Source: an uncultured Oscillibacter sp. (lineage in GTDB: Bacteria > Bacillota > Clostridia > Oscillospirales > Oscillospiraceae). From it: 34,021 nucleotides of DNA. A program made the position numbers and the translations under genes. Under the pieces are notes generated by a model, which made no database searches, was not told the origin of the DNA, and saw only the letters and a list, made by a program, of their open reading frames with translations. Positions 1-7,282 of the stretch are shown here, one piece after another. The stretch is from positions 1 to 34,021 of the forward strand of contig CAJUQM010000031.1 in the NCBI GenBank assembly GCA_910588005.1, read 5' to 3'. Each line of letters starts with the position of its first letter. The first letter of the stretch is position 1.

Positions 1-2
1 GG

Positions 3-1166
3 CTGGTGAACGAGTGGTATCTGGAGGATATGTCGGAGAACATCCGCAGCGTCCTTACCAACCGGCGGCAAAATGGTTTTCACATTGGGGCCTTTGCCCT
101 TTACGGCTACAAAAAAGACCCAGACCAGAAAGGCCATCTGCTCATTGATGAGGAAGCCGCCGCCGTTGTCCGGGAGGTGTTTACCCTCTTTTCTCAGGGC
201 TACGGTAAGACAGCCATCGCCCGGATGCTCAACGACCGTGGCATCCCCAATCCCACCGAGTACAAGCGACTCCACGGCCTGCGCTACCAGCAGCCCAAGC
301 GTAAAAACAGCACTCTCTGGAAGTATTTTGCTATCTCCGATATGCTCACCAACGAGATTTATATTGGCAACATGGTGCAAGGCAAATATGGCAGCGTGTC
401 CTACAAGACCAAGCAGAACAAACCCCGCCCTCAAAGTGAGTGGTATCGCGTGGAGGGAACCCATGAGGCCATCATCGACCGCCCCCTCTGGAACCGGGTG
501 CAGTCCATGGTTGCGGAACGGGCCAAGCCCTTTGACTGCGGCACTGTGGGATTATTCGCCAGGAAAGCAATCTGCGCCAACTGCGGCTATACTATGCGTT
601 CCTCCAAAAATCGCGGGCGGCACTATCTCCAATGTTCTAACCGCCATGTGGCAAAGGACGCCTGCATCGGCTCTTTCATTTCGGTGGAAAAGCTGGAGCA
701 GATGGTCATTGACGAGCTGAACCGGCTGGCGGCGGCGTATCTGGACAAGGACGAGTTGGAACGGAGTATTGAGTTTTGTGAAAATTTGCAAGGCCAGAAA
801 AAGCAGCTCCTGGACACCCTCGCCGCCTACGAGAAACGAATCGCCGAGTACACCAAGGGACTGCGGGATTTATACATGGATAAAGTCAAGGGCCTGCTCA
901 ATGAGAGCGACTTCTCTGCCCTCTCCAAAGAGTTTTCCGGCGAAAAATCCCGGCTGGAGCGTGTCCTCCTGGACAGCCAGCGGCAGCTTGCGGAGCTGGA
1001 GGATAGAATTGCCGTTGGAGATAACCGAAAAGCCCTGGTGGAGCAGTATGTAAAACTAGAATACTTGACACGGGAAATCGTGGAAATCCTCATCGACCAC
1101 ATCACTGTAGGAAAGCGCGTCCCTGGCACTCGTGACGTTCCCATTGAAATCCACTGGAATTTTTAA
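3..1166 (+). CDS. Large serine recombinase, 5'-truncated by window edge
   Basis: C-terminal ~388 residues of a large serine (resolvase/invertase-superfamily) site-specific integrase. The reading frame is open to the window edge, so the GTG at position 6 is not taken as the start; the N-terminal catalytic resolvase domain with the nucleophilic serine (about 140 residues) should lie to the left. Visible parts, counted from that GTG: the recombinase domain at about 1-170 (E-WYLEDMS-NIRSV, then G-F-G, GYGKTAIA-LN-RGIPNP), a zinc beta-ribbon with Cys190, Cys193, Cys210 and Cys220, and a coiled-coil region at about 250-340, all in the order typical of phage and conjugative-element integrases. Such enzymes join attP and attB and, with a directionality factor, excise the element. 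The gene stops just before a small ORF and the cotJC fragment, so it is the last large gene of the element. Confidence 0.93.
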   Translation: MVNEWYLEDMSENIRSVLTNRRQNGFHIGAFALYGYKKDPDQKGHLLIDEEAAAVVREVFTLFSQGYGKTAIARMLNDRGIPNPTEYKRLHGLRYQQPKRKNSTLWKYFAISDMLTNEIYIGNMVQGKYGSVSYKTKQNKPRPQSEWYRVEGTHEAIIDRPLWNRVQSMVAERAKPFDCGTVGLFARKAICANCGYTMRSSKNRGRHYLQCSNRHVAKDACIGSFISVEKLEQMVIDELNRLAAAYLDKDELERSIEFCENLQGQKKQLLDTLAAYEKRIAEYTKGLRDLYMDKVKGLLNESDFSALSKEFSGEKSRLERVLLDSQRQLAELEDRIAVGDNRKALVEQYVKLEYLTREIVEILIDHITVGKRVPGTRDVPIEIHWNF

Positions 1167-1180
1167 GGAGCATAATCCCC

Positions 1181-1375
1181 ATGCAGCCCATTGAAGAATT
1201 TGAAAAATCCGCCCAATCCATCGACCATGCGTTAGGCGAAATTGAGCGCACACTGGAGCAAATGCTGACCTTGGCCCGGCTGTCTGCCACTGACCTGGAC
1301 TTAGACCGGGCCACGCTGCAAAAGACGCTGGAACGCCTTCAAGCCAAGATTGACCGCATTGCAGACACGATTTAG
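1181..1375 (+). CDS. Small coiled-coil protein downstream of the recombinase
   Basis: 64-residue acidic, helical protein of unknown function. An AAGGAG ribosome binding site lies 8 nt before the ATG and overlaps the recombinase stop region, so the two genes are probably translated from one mRNA with a 14-nt gap. The sequence has regular Leu/Ile/Ala heptads from end to end (IEEFEKSA, LGEIERTLEQML, LERLQAKIDRIAD) and no cysteine or membrane segment, so a dimeric coiled coil is likely. It is too short and too featureless to assign to a family. Position next to an integrase makes an accessory role possible (for example a directionality factor), but nothing in the sequence shows DNA binding; this is speculation. 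Confidence 0.65.
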   Translation: MQPIEEFEKSAQSIDHALGEIERTLEQMLTLARLSATDLDLDRATLQKTLERLQAKIDRIADTI

Positions 1376-1414
1376 TGTCATTTCCCGCTATTTTTCGCAA
1401 AAAATTGTACTTTC

Positions 1415-1618
1415 GTGATTGCACCAGAGCAGAAAGCCCGCGTGACCTATGACAACATCCTGCGTCTCAGCGATGATCCGGACGTCAATGACGTCATTCG
1501 CTTTCTGCGCGCCAGAGAGGTCGTCCACTTCCAGCGGTTTGGCGAGGGCCTTCGACTGGCAAAAGACAAAATGAATGAGAAAAACGTCTATTATATGAAT
1601 CCTGCTTTCGACAAATAA
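1415..1618 (+). pseudogene. cotJC: 3' fragment of cotJC (spore coat protein), split gene
   Basis: The reading frame encodes about 66 residues matching the C-terminal third of CotJC, a roughly 190-residue manganese-catalase-like protein of the spore coat. Recognisable stretches are EQKARVTYDNILRLSDDPDV, the helix with REVVHFQRFGEGLRLAKDK and the terminal KNVYYMNPAFDK. Residues E and H in the REVVHFQRF helix fit the family's C-terminal di-metal ligand helix. The N-terminal two thirds, with the other metal ligands, are absent. No ribosome binding site precedes the GTG at 1415, and the frame upstream holds element DNA and a stop at 1373. The fragment has no internal stops or frameshifts, so it has either been split recently or is kept under selection because excision of the element restores the gene. 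It ends at a strong terminator. Confidence 0.85.
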
Positions 1619-1625
1619 ATGAATG

Positions 1626-1666
1626 AAAAGCCCGAGTCGAAAATTTTTTCGGCTCGGGCTTTTTAT
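1626..1666. terminator. Bidirectional terminator between cotJC fragment and ligA
   Basis: A hairpin with arms AAAAGCCCGAGTCGAAAA and TTTTTTCGGCTCGGGCTTTT (one G-T pair) ends in a T-run on the plus strand and is preceded by an A-run, so it can stop transcription from cotJC on the plus strand and from ligA on the minus strand. Confidence 0.88.
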
Positions 1667-1688
1667 GATATTTACAGGTTGTTCGCAT

Positions 1689-3665
1689 TTACTCCAGCAA
1701 CTTCGCAAATTCTTCCTCTGTTAAAATGGGAATCTCCAATTCCTGGGCTTTCTTTAGTTTGCTGCCAGCGGCCTCTCCGGCAACTACATAGGTGGTACGT
1801 TTGGAGACGGAACCCGCAGCCTTTCCTCCCCGAGCCTCGATCATTGCCTGGGCCGCCTTACGGTCAAAGCGGCTGAGCGTTCCCGTGAGAACAAAAGTCA
1901 TGCCCGCAAACCGTTCATCCACCAGATGCTGGGTACTCTCCATATTGACGCCTGCCGTCCTCAGGCGGCGGAGCAGATCTTGAGACTGAGATTCTGCCAA
2001 ATAGTCTACGATGCACTGCGCAGTAACAGCTCCTACATCATCAATTTCCGTTAAATCCTCCACCGAGGCAGACGCCAACGCGTCAAAGCTCTTGAAATGA
2101 GAGGCCAGCACCTTGGCTGCTTTTTCTCCTACCTGCCGGATCCCAAGTCCGTAAATCAGCTTACTTAAATCATTGGCCTTGGACTTCTCAATAGCTCGAA
2201 TTAAGTTCTCTGCCGATTTGGCGCCCATGCGGTCCAGCTTGGCCACATCTCCGGCACGAAGACTGTATAGGTCGGCGGCGGTATGAATCAACCCGCCGTC
2301 CACTAGCTGTTGTACCACGGCAGGACCCAATCCCTCTATATCCATAGCGTCCCGGCTGGCAAAGTGCGTAATGTTCCGCAAGAGCTGGGCGGGACACTCT
2401 GCGCCGGTACAGCGGAGGGCGGCGCCCTCCAAATCCCGGCACGCAGGAGCACCACAGACTGGACAGACTTCCGGTAGAAGATAAGGTACCGTGCTCTCCG
2501 GGCGTTTGGAAAAGTCCACTTCCACGATTTCCGGGATGATCTCTCCCGCCTTTTGAACAATCACCGTATCTCCGATCCGAATATCTTTCTCTGTGATATA
2601 ATCCTGGTTGTGGAGAGTGGCACTGGCGACGGTTGTGCCGGCCAGACGTACCGGCTCCAGCACGGCCTTTGGCGTCAGCACCCCGGTTCGTCCTACCTGA
2701 ATGACAATGTCAAGCACTCTGGAGGGTTTCTTCTCCGGCGGATACTTATAGGCTACCGCCCACTTGGGGAACTTAGCAGTACTGCCAAGTACAGTGCGGT
2801 CTGACAAGGAATTTACCTTTATAACTGCGCCGTCAATATCAAACGGATATTCCAGCCGTTCATCGTTGATGCGGCTGATCTCCCCCTGACATGCGGAGAT
2901 GCCGGAGAGCGTTGTATGGGGAATAACCTTGAATCGCTGGGAGATCAAATATTCCAGAGTTCCGGAATGCGTGGAGAATTCCCGTCCCTCCGCCAACTGC
3001 AGATTAAAAATCTGAATATCCAACCGCCGCTCCGCACAGATCTTTGGGTCAAGCTGCCGAAGGGACCCAGCGGCGGCGTTTCGAGGATTGGCCATGAGGG
3101 GCTTACCCTGCAGCTCCCGCACGGCGTTAATCTCCTCAAACACCGTGCGGGCCATGTAAACCTCACCTCTGACAATGATCCGGGGAAGCTTCTCCGGAAG
3201 CGTCATGGGAATGGAGCGGATCGTCTTGAGATTTTCCGTCACATCCTCCCCTACCAAGCCATCGCCTCGGGTAGCGCCCCGCACAAAGACGCCGTCTCGA
3301 TACTCCAGTGCCACAGACAGTCCATCCACTTTTGGCTCTACAGAGTATTCTGCCGGTGCACCCAAAGCCTCATCCATGCGCTGGCAGAACTCAGCCACTT
3401 CTCCCCCATTAAACACATCCTGAAGGCTTTCCAGCGGTACAGGATGCGCATATGTGGAAAATCCATCCAAAAGCTTTCCGCCAATGCGCTGCGTCGGTGA
3501 GTCCGGAGTGACCTCCTCCGGATGGGCCGCCTCCAGTTCTTCCAGACGGCGGTTCAGAAGGTCATATTCCCGGTCGCTCATAGTAGGAGCATCCAATACA
3601 TAGTAGCGGTAGCCATTCTCGTTTAAAATATCCCGCAGCTGCCTGATCTCTTCGCGGTAATCCAT
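1689..3665 (-). CDS. ligA: NAD-dependent DNA ligase LigA
   Basis: Seals nicks in duplex DNA during replication and repair, using NAD+. About 658 residues, the normal length. The domain order is complete: N-terminal Ia domain with the YRYYVLDAP-SD-EYD NMN-binding motif, adenylation domain with the KVDGLS nucleophile lysine and R-GDG-GEDVT, OB fold, a zinc finger with four cysteines (CPVCG, C-R-TGAECPAQ), helix-hairpin-helix repeats, and a C-terminal BRCT domain (FVLTGTL...). The start at 3665 (MDYREEI) is chosen because GGAGG lies 8 nt upstream; an in-frame ATG at 3680 would place that same ribosome binding site inside the gene. Last gene of the murD-yunB-ligA run; the yunB stop codon lies 16 nt upstream of this start. 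Confidence 0.97.
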   Translation of the reverse strand: MDYREEIRQLRDILNENGYRYYVLDAPTMSDREYDLLNRRLEELEAAHPEEVTPDSPTQRIGGKLLDGFSTYAHPVPLESLQDVFNGGEVAEFCQRMDEALGAPAEYSVEPKVDGLSVALEYRDGVFVRGATRGDGLVGEDVTENLKTIRSIPMTLPEKLPRIIVRGEVYMARTVFEEINAVRELQGKPLMANPRNAAAGSLRQLDPKICAERRLDIQIFNLQLAEGREFSTHSGTLEYLISQRFKVIPHTTLSGISACQGEISRINDERLEYPFDIDGAVIKVNSLSDRTVLGSTAKFPKWAVAYKYPPEKKPSRVLDIVIQVGRTGVLTPKAVLEPVRLAGTTVASATLHNQDYITEKDIRIGDTVIVQKAGEIIPEIVEVDFSKRPESTVPYLLPEVCPVCGAPACRDLEGAALRCTGAECPAQLLRNITHFASRDAMDIEGLGPAVVQQLVDGGLIHTAADLYSLRAGDVAKLDRMGAKSAENLIRAIEKSKANDLSKLIYGLGIRQVGEKAAKVLASHFKSFDALASASVEDLTEIDDVGAVTAQCIVDYLAESQSQDLLRRLRTAGVNMESTQHLVDERFAGMTFVLTGTLSRFDRKAAQAMIEARGGKAAGSVSKRTTYVVAGEAAGSKLKKAQELEIPILTEEEFAKLLE

Positions 3666-3681
3666 TGGAAAATCCTCCATA

Positions 3682-4374
3682 TCAATTGGTACTTAGGATA
3701 TACTCATCATAGCTAGATGGGACAGTGGCAAAATAAGTGTAAGTGTCCGGTACAGAACCTACGATGATCGTCTCCGCAACAGTGACGGCATTGGAAACCT
3801 GGGTATCCGCGGTGAAGCCAGGCAGCAGAATGCTGACATAGACCTCAATATTTAAGACGATCTGGTGCTTAGTCTGATTAATGCCCGCGGAGATGAACTC
3901 ATTTTCAAACCAGGCTGAGGAACTCCCCACCGATTCCATCCGTACGGAGATCTCCGGTCCCCGACCGGCCAACAGCACAGAGCCGCTGAGACTGCCGATA
4001 GAAATGGACAGATCCTGGGGCGGCACTTGGTCGATTCTGTTCAAGATAATATCCAGAATATCTGATTGCAGCCGGTTGCAGGCTACCATATTGCTGTGGA
4101 CAGCAGTAATTCGACCCTCGTAATCCTTCTCAAAAGAGACCAGTTTTTCATAGCTGATTTCACCGCTGTCAATGGCCTCCTGTACCGACCGGGAGATAAT
4201 GGAGTTTACTACAAAAGAAACCCTGGTGGTTGCCAAGCTTTCCAAAACCGGACGGAGGTGGGCTGCGGTGAGGATTAATGACGAAATCAACAGCACTGAC
4301 AGCGCAAAAACAAAAGATCGCAGCAGAGTCCGGCGGTTGAGCCAGCGGCGGTAATAGAAAAAACCAGGTCTCAT
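3682..4374 (-). CDS. yunB: Sporulation protein YunB
   Basis: 230-residue protein of the YunB family. In Bacillus subtilis yunB is transcribed in the mother cell under sigma-E and is needed for fully refractile spores; its biochemical role is unknown. The sequence shows a short basic N-terminus (RRWLNRRTLLRS), one membrane segment at about residues 22-40 (FVFALSVLLISSLILTAA), then an extracytoplasmic or intermembrane domain with the family features SVQEAI, SFEKDYEGRITAV, the SIGSLSG-VLLAGRGP stretch and a late NIEVYVSILLPG strand. The start at 4374 (MRPGFF) is preferred because GGGAGGAGG ends 8 nt upstream; the GTG at 4383 overlaps that ribosome binding site. It lies between murD and ligA and probably shares their mRNA. 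Confidence 0.9.
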   Translation of the reverse strand: MRPGFFYYRRWLNRRTLLRSFVFALSVLLISSLILTAAHLRPVLESLATTRVSFVVNSIISRSVQEAIDSGEISYEKLVSFEKDYEGRITAVHSNMVACNRLQSDILDIILNRIDQVPPQDLSISIGSLSGSVLLAGRGPEISVRMESVGSSSAWFENEFISAGINQTKHQIVLNIEVYVSILLPGFTADTQVSNAVTVAETIIVGSVPDTYTYFATVPSSYDEYILSTN

Positions 4375-4429
4375 AAAGGCCACCTCCTCCCGTGATTCTA
4401 TGCGAAGGCGGCTTGGCCGTATTTCTAGA

Positions 4430-5806
4430 CTATTTTAAAGCGTTGACAATTTCTTTGAACACTTTGCCCCGTTCCATAAAATTGGCAAAGCGGTCAAACG
4501 ATGTGCTTGCCGGAGAAAGCATTACCACGTCGCCTTCCTCCGCTCGGTTTTGGGCCAGAGCAGCTGCCTCCCCATAATCCCCTACATCGGCAATTTCCAG
4601 CCCCGTGTAATTCTCCGCACTTTCAACAGCATGGCGAATAACATTTGATGTAGCGCCGCAGAGGATCAAAAGCTTCACATGTTCATTGAGTTCGGGACCT
4701 AGGGCATCATAGGGGATTCCCTTATCCTTGCCGCCGGCAATAAGAATGATCTTTTGGTCAAAGGCGCGCAGCCCGGCGATGGTACGGCTGGGGCTGGAGG
4801 CGATGGAGTCGTTGTACCATCGGACGCCCCGCAGAGTTCGAATCAGCTCAATACGGTGTTCCACACCGCCAAAACTCCTGGCAAAATCTCGAATAATTTG
4901 ATCTGGAACCAAACCGTCTACGGCTGCAATCGCTGCCATATAGTTCTCCACATTGTGAACGCCGGGCAATTTGATTTCAGACGTATGCAGAACCTCTCGC
5001 TCGATGCCGCCGTGACAAGAGATCACGGCGGTACCACGCAGAAATACGCCGTCACTTACCTCTCTCTGCCGGGAGAAGAGTCTGGCCCGGCCGCAAGCGC
5101 GGCCAGCCTCCTCCGCTGTGATAGAATTGTCGGCGTTAAAGATTGCAATATCCTCTCTTGTCTGATGGGTAAAGATATTCTCCTTTGCAGAAATGTACTC
5201 CGCAAAATCTCTGTGGACATCCAGATGATTGGGCGCTAAATTAGTAACTACGGCAATATGGGGGCTGTGTGCCATGGTCATCAGCTGGAAAGAACTCAAC
5301 TCCAAAACCGCGATATCCTCCGGCCGCATCCCTCCAGTCTCCGCCAGCAGCGGATGTCCGATGTTGCCGCCTAAATGAACCGTTTTTCCCGCGGCTTTCA
5401 GCAGCTGCGCGATTATAGTGGTAGTGGTGGTCTTTCCGTCGCTGCCTGTTACCGCGATTTTTGTGCAGGGACAGACCTCAAAAAATACCTCCATCTCGCT
5501 GGTGAGCTGGCTTCCCTGGGTAACGGCAGCAGTCAGCTCAGGCAAATCAGGCCGCATTCCGGGGGTGCGGAAGATCACATCTTGATCGAGACCCTGGAGA
5601 TATCGCTCCCCAAGATGCAGGCGGCAGCCCTGTGACTCCAGCTTTTCCGCCAAGGACCCCAGCGCCTCACGGCTCTTCTTATCACAGGCAGTTACGGAGA
5701 TTTCCCGGGAAAGCAGCAGCTCGATCAGCGGCTGATTGGAGATGCCGATGCCAATGACAGCCACTCGTTTGTTCTGTAGATCTTTCAAATACTCCTCAAA
5801 TGTCAT
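4430..5806 (-). CDS. murD: UDP-N-acetylmuramoylalanine--D-glutamate ligase
   Basis: Cytoplasmic ligase that adds D-glutamate to UDP-MurNAc-L-Ala in peptidoglycan precursor synthesis, with ATP hydrolysis. 458 residues, full length. N-terminal Rossmann-like domain (VAVIGIGISNQPLIELLL), central ATPase domain with the P-loop GSDGKTTTTT and the LELSSFQL motif, then NHLDVH with the conserved histidine, and a C-terminal domain beginning around VEHRIELI with NDSIASSP and LIAGGKDKG. The P-loop has GSDGKTT where many Mur ligases have GTNGKTT; this variant is common in MurD. AAGGAG lies 8 nt before the ATG. First gene of its run, with a promoter at 5854-5882. Confidence 0.96.
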   Translation of the reverse strand: MTFEEYLKDLQNKRVAVIGIGISNQPLIELLLSREISVTACDKKSREALGSLAEKLESQGCRLHLGERYLQGLDQDVIFRTPGMRPDLPELTAAVTQGSQLTSEMEVFFEVCPCTKIAVTGSDGKTTTTTIIAQLLKAAGKTVHLGGNIGHPLLAETGGMRPEDIAVLELSSFQLMTMAHSPHIAVVTNLAPNHLDVHRDFAEYISAKENIFTHQTREDIAIFNADNSITAEEAGRACGRARLFSRQREVSDGVFLRGTAVISCHGGIEREVLHTSEIKLPGVHNVENYMAAIAAVDGLVPDQIIRDFARSFGGVEHRIELIRTLRGVRWYNDSIASSPSRTIAGLRAFDQKIILIAGGKDKGIPYDALGPELNEHVKLLILCGATSNVIRHAVESAENYTGLEIADVGDYGEAAALAQNRAEEGDVVMLSPASTSFDRFANFMERGKVFKEIVNALK

Positions 5807-5853
5807 GGATGCCGCTCCTTATGCTTTTACCAAAATGATCGATAGATATGAAA

Positions 5854-5882
5854 ATTATACCGCAGGTGGAGGTAAATTACAA
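5854..5882 (-). promoter_or_regulatory. Sigma-A-type promoter of murD
   Basis: On the minus strand TTGTAA (5877-5882), a 17-nt spacer and a perfect TATAAT (5854-5859) lie about 48 nt upstream of the murD start. It faces away from the hydrolase promoter at 5918-5946. Confidence 0.72.
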
Positions 5883-5917
5883 CGACGGCCAGAAAATTTT
5901 TATCAACTTCCCTGTTC

Positions 5918-5946
5918 TTGCCAGCAATACCACGCTATGATATTAT
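5918..5946 (+). promoter_or_regulatory. Promoter of the alpha/beta hydrolase gene
   Basis: TTGCCA (5918-5923), 17-nt spacer, TATTAT (5941-5946); an overlapping TATAAT at 5944-5949 is an alternative -10 with a 20-nt spacer. The start codon is about 40 nt downstream. Confidence 0.55.
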
Positions 5947-5986
5947 AATGTTGTGCAGGAGAACAGAGATAGAGGAGGTATCTTCA

Positions 5987-6697
5987 TTGCAGCCACAGTA
6001 TTTTCAAATCCAAAATATTCCCTGTGCCCTTTGGGGAGAGGATTCTGACCGTGTCATTATCGCCGTCCACGGCGCACAATCCCATAAGGAGGACAACCCC
6101 TTTTCGCTCTTAGCAGAGACCCTTGGCAACAGTCAAGTCCTTAGCTTTGACCTGCCGGAACACGGAGCACGTCAGGGAGAGGCCACGTTGTGCAAGCCGC
6201 CGGTCTGCGTTCGGGAACTCACCGCCGTGATGGACTATGCGGAGAACCGATGGCCGCATATTGGGCTGTTTGCTGTCAGTATAGGCGTTTATTTCAGCTT
6301 GCTGGCTTACGGAAGCCGCCGGATCGAACAGGCCTGGTTTCTCTCCCCTGTGGTGGATCTGGGCCTTCTGATCAAAAATATGATGAACTGGTTTCATATA
6401 TCTCCAGAACGGTTGGAGCGGGAACAGGTGATTCCCACTCCCATGGGCCAGACTCTCTATTGGGATTACTTCTGCTATGTGCAAGAACACCCGATTCTCC
6501 GCTGGTCTATCCCGACAGAGATCTTGGCCGGAGGGCAGGATCTGATGTGCGATCCGGCTGTAACAGCCGCTTTTTCAGAGCGGTACTTCTGCCGCATACA
6601 GATAGCGAAAGATGCTGAGCATTGGTTTCATACAGAAGAGGACTTAAGAATCTTGAAAAAATGGATACAGGAAACCGGCGGGGATTTTATTCGTTGA
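5987..6697 (+). CDS. Alpha/beta hydrolase, function unknown
   Basis: 236-residue serine hydrolase of the alpha/beta-hydrolase fold. Visible motifs: an oxyanion-hole AVHGAQSHK near residue 27, the nucleophile elbow AVSIG (a G-x-S-x-G variant with Ala first) near residue 97, the acid LAGGQD near 185 and the catalytic His in DAEHWF near 212. Substrate cannot be told; family members are thioesterases, carboxylesterases or lysophospholipases. The start is taken as TTG at 5987, because GGAGG lies 8 nt before it; an earlier in-frame ATG at 5918 coincides with the promoter and lacks a ribosome binding site. It stands alone on the plus strand, and its stop codon overlaps the -35 box of the RNase P RNA gene. 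Confidence 0.88.
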   Translation: MQPQYFQIQNIPCALWGEDSDRVIIAVHGAQSHKEDNPFSLLAETLGNSQVLSFDLPEHGARQGEATLCKPPVCVRELTAVMDYAENRWPHIGLFAVSIGVYFSLLAYGSRRIEQAWFLSPVVDLGLLIKNMMNWFHISPERLEREQVIPTPMGQTLYWDYFCYVQEHPILRWSIPTEILAGGQDLMCDPAVTAAFSERYFCRIQIAKDAEHWFHTEEDLRILKKWIQETGGDFIR

Positions 6698-6722
6698 CAA
6701 TCCTATGCCTTTCCTGTAAAAT
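6694..6722 (+). promoter_or_regulatory. rnpB promoter
   Basis: A perfect TTGACA (6694-6699), a 17-nt spacer and TAAAAT (6717-6722). The predicted transcript start falls at the 5' end of RNase P RNA, within 5-7 nt of the -10 box. The -35 box overlaps the stop codon of the hydrolase gene. Confidence 0.85.
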
Positions 6723-6726
6723 GAGT

Positions 6727-7082
6727 GAGCGAGTAAGACAGGCGGTCGCGTGGGCAGGCCGAAAGGCCGTCCATGAGGAAAGTCCGGGCTCCATAGGGCA
6801 AGGATAACGGGTAACGCCCGCCGAAGGCAACTTCAGGAAAAGTGCAACAGAGATATACCGCCGTTGCGGCTTTGCCGTAACGGTAAGGGTGGAAAGGTGC
6901 GGTAAGAGCGCACCCGACGGCTGGAAACTGTCCGTCGCTGTAAACTCTATCCGGAGCAACACCGTGGGAGGACACATGAGGCTGGCCCAGCCGTCCTCAG
7001 GAGGTGGCTTGAGCGTGCCGGCAACGGTACGCCTAGATAGATGACTGCCAAATACAGAACCCGGCTTACAGTTTTGCTCGCA
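6727..7082 (+). ncRNA. rnpB: RNase P RNA (class A)
   Basis: Catalytic RNA that cleaves the 5' leader from precursor tRNAs together with the RnpA protein. About 355 nt. The universally conserved cores are present: GAGGAAAGUCCGGGCUCC around 6775-6792 (P4 5' strand and J3/4) and ACAGAACCCGGCUUACAG at 7054-7071 (P4 3' strand). The terminal P1 helix forms from GAGCGAG at the 5' end and the UUGCUCGC at 7075-7081. P3 (GGGCAGGCCGAAAGGCCGUCC), and the internal GGUAAGAGCGCACC and GGGUGGAAAGGUGCGG segments are typical of class A RNAs. Its ends are set by the promoter 5 nt upstream and the terminator 9 nt downstream; they could be off by a few bases. Confidence 0.96.
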
Positions 7083-7090
7083 AAAAATAT

Positions 7091-7129
7091 GGCCCCGGCT
7101 GCGGAGCACGTAGCTGGGGCCTGTTTTTT
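7091..7129 (+). terminator. Intrinsic terminator of rnpB
   Basis: GGCCCCGGCT and AGCTGGGGCC (one G-T pair) form a 10-bp GC-rich stem around an 11-nt loop, followed by TGTTTTTT. Confidence 0.9.
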
Positions 7130-7212
7130 ATAGTATTCACTCCCAGACATAGAGGATCTTTCCCTGCAAAAAATCAACCGGCCTGGGATTGATTTCTGTT
7201 TGATCTTCAACA

Positions 7213-7247
7213 ATTAAACAAAAACTTGATTTTGTTTAATATTTTTT
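7213..7247 (+). repeat. AT-rich inverted repeat between rnpB and yebC
   Basis: ATTAAACAAAA and its exact complement TTTTGTTTAAT (11-bp arms) flank the 6-nt ACTTGA, followed by ATTTTTT. It might act as a weak second terminator for plus-strand transcription or as a binding site. Nothing else is seen between the rnpB terminator and the yebC terminator. Confidence 0.5.
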
Positions 7248-7253
7248 CAAAGA

Positions 7254-7279
7254 AAGGAACGGCTTTCGCCGTTCCTTTT
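7254..7279. terminator. Terminator of the trmK-nif3-yebC run
   Basis: AAAGGAACGG and CCGTTCCTTT enclose CTTTCG. It lies just downstream of the yebC stop on the minus strand; the flanking A and T tracts make it usable on both strands. Confidence 0.82.
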
Positions 7280-7282
7280 ACA

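Larger units (their letters stand above)
1..1425 (+). mobile_element. Right end of a serine-recombinase element inserted in cotJC
   Basis: Inferred element, only its right end is visible. It carries a large serine recombinase gene and a 64-codon ORF, both pointing toward the truncated 3' part of cotJC that begins at about 1415-1420. The homology to CotJC begins abruptly at the residues A-EQKAR (about 1418-1440); upstream, the same reading frame runs into a stop at 1373-1375. This is the arrangement expected for one end of an element integrated by its own recombinase inside a coding gene: 5' gene part, element, 3' gene part. The 5' part of cotJC would lie left of the window. The exact crossover dinucleotide cannot be fixed without the other end or an intact homologue; it should fall between roughly 1376 and 1430. 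Confidence 0.7.

Noticed and set aside
73..720. Second open frame inside the recombinase gene
   Set aside because: Proline- and serine-rich out-of-frame translation of a clear recombinase; no family pattern.
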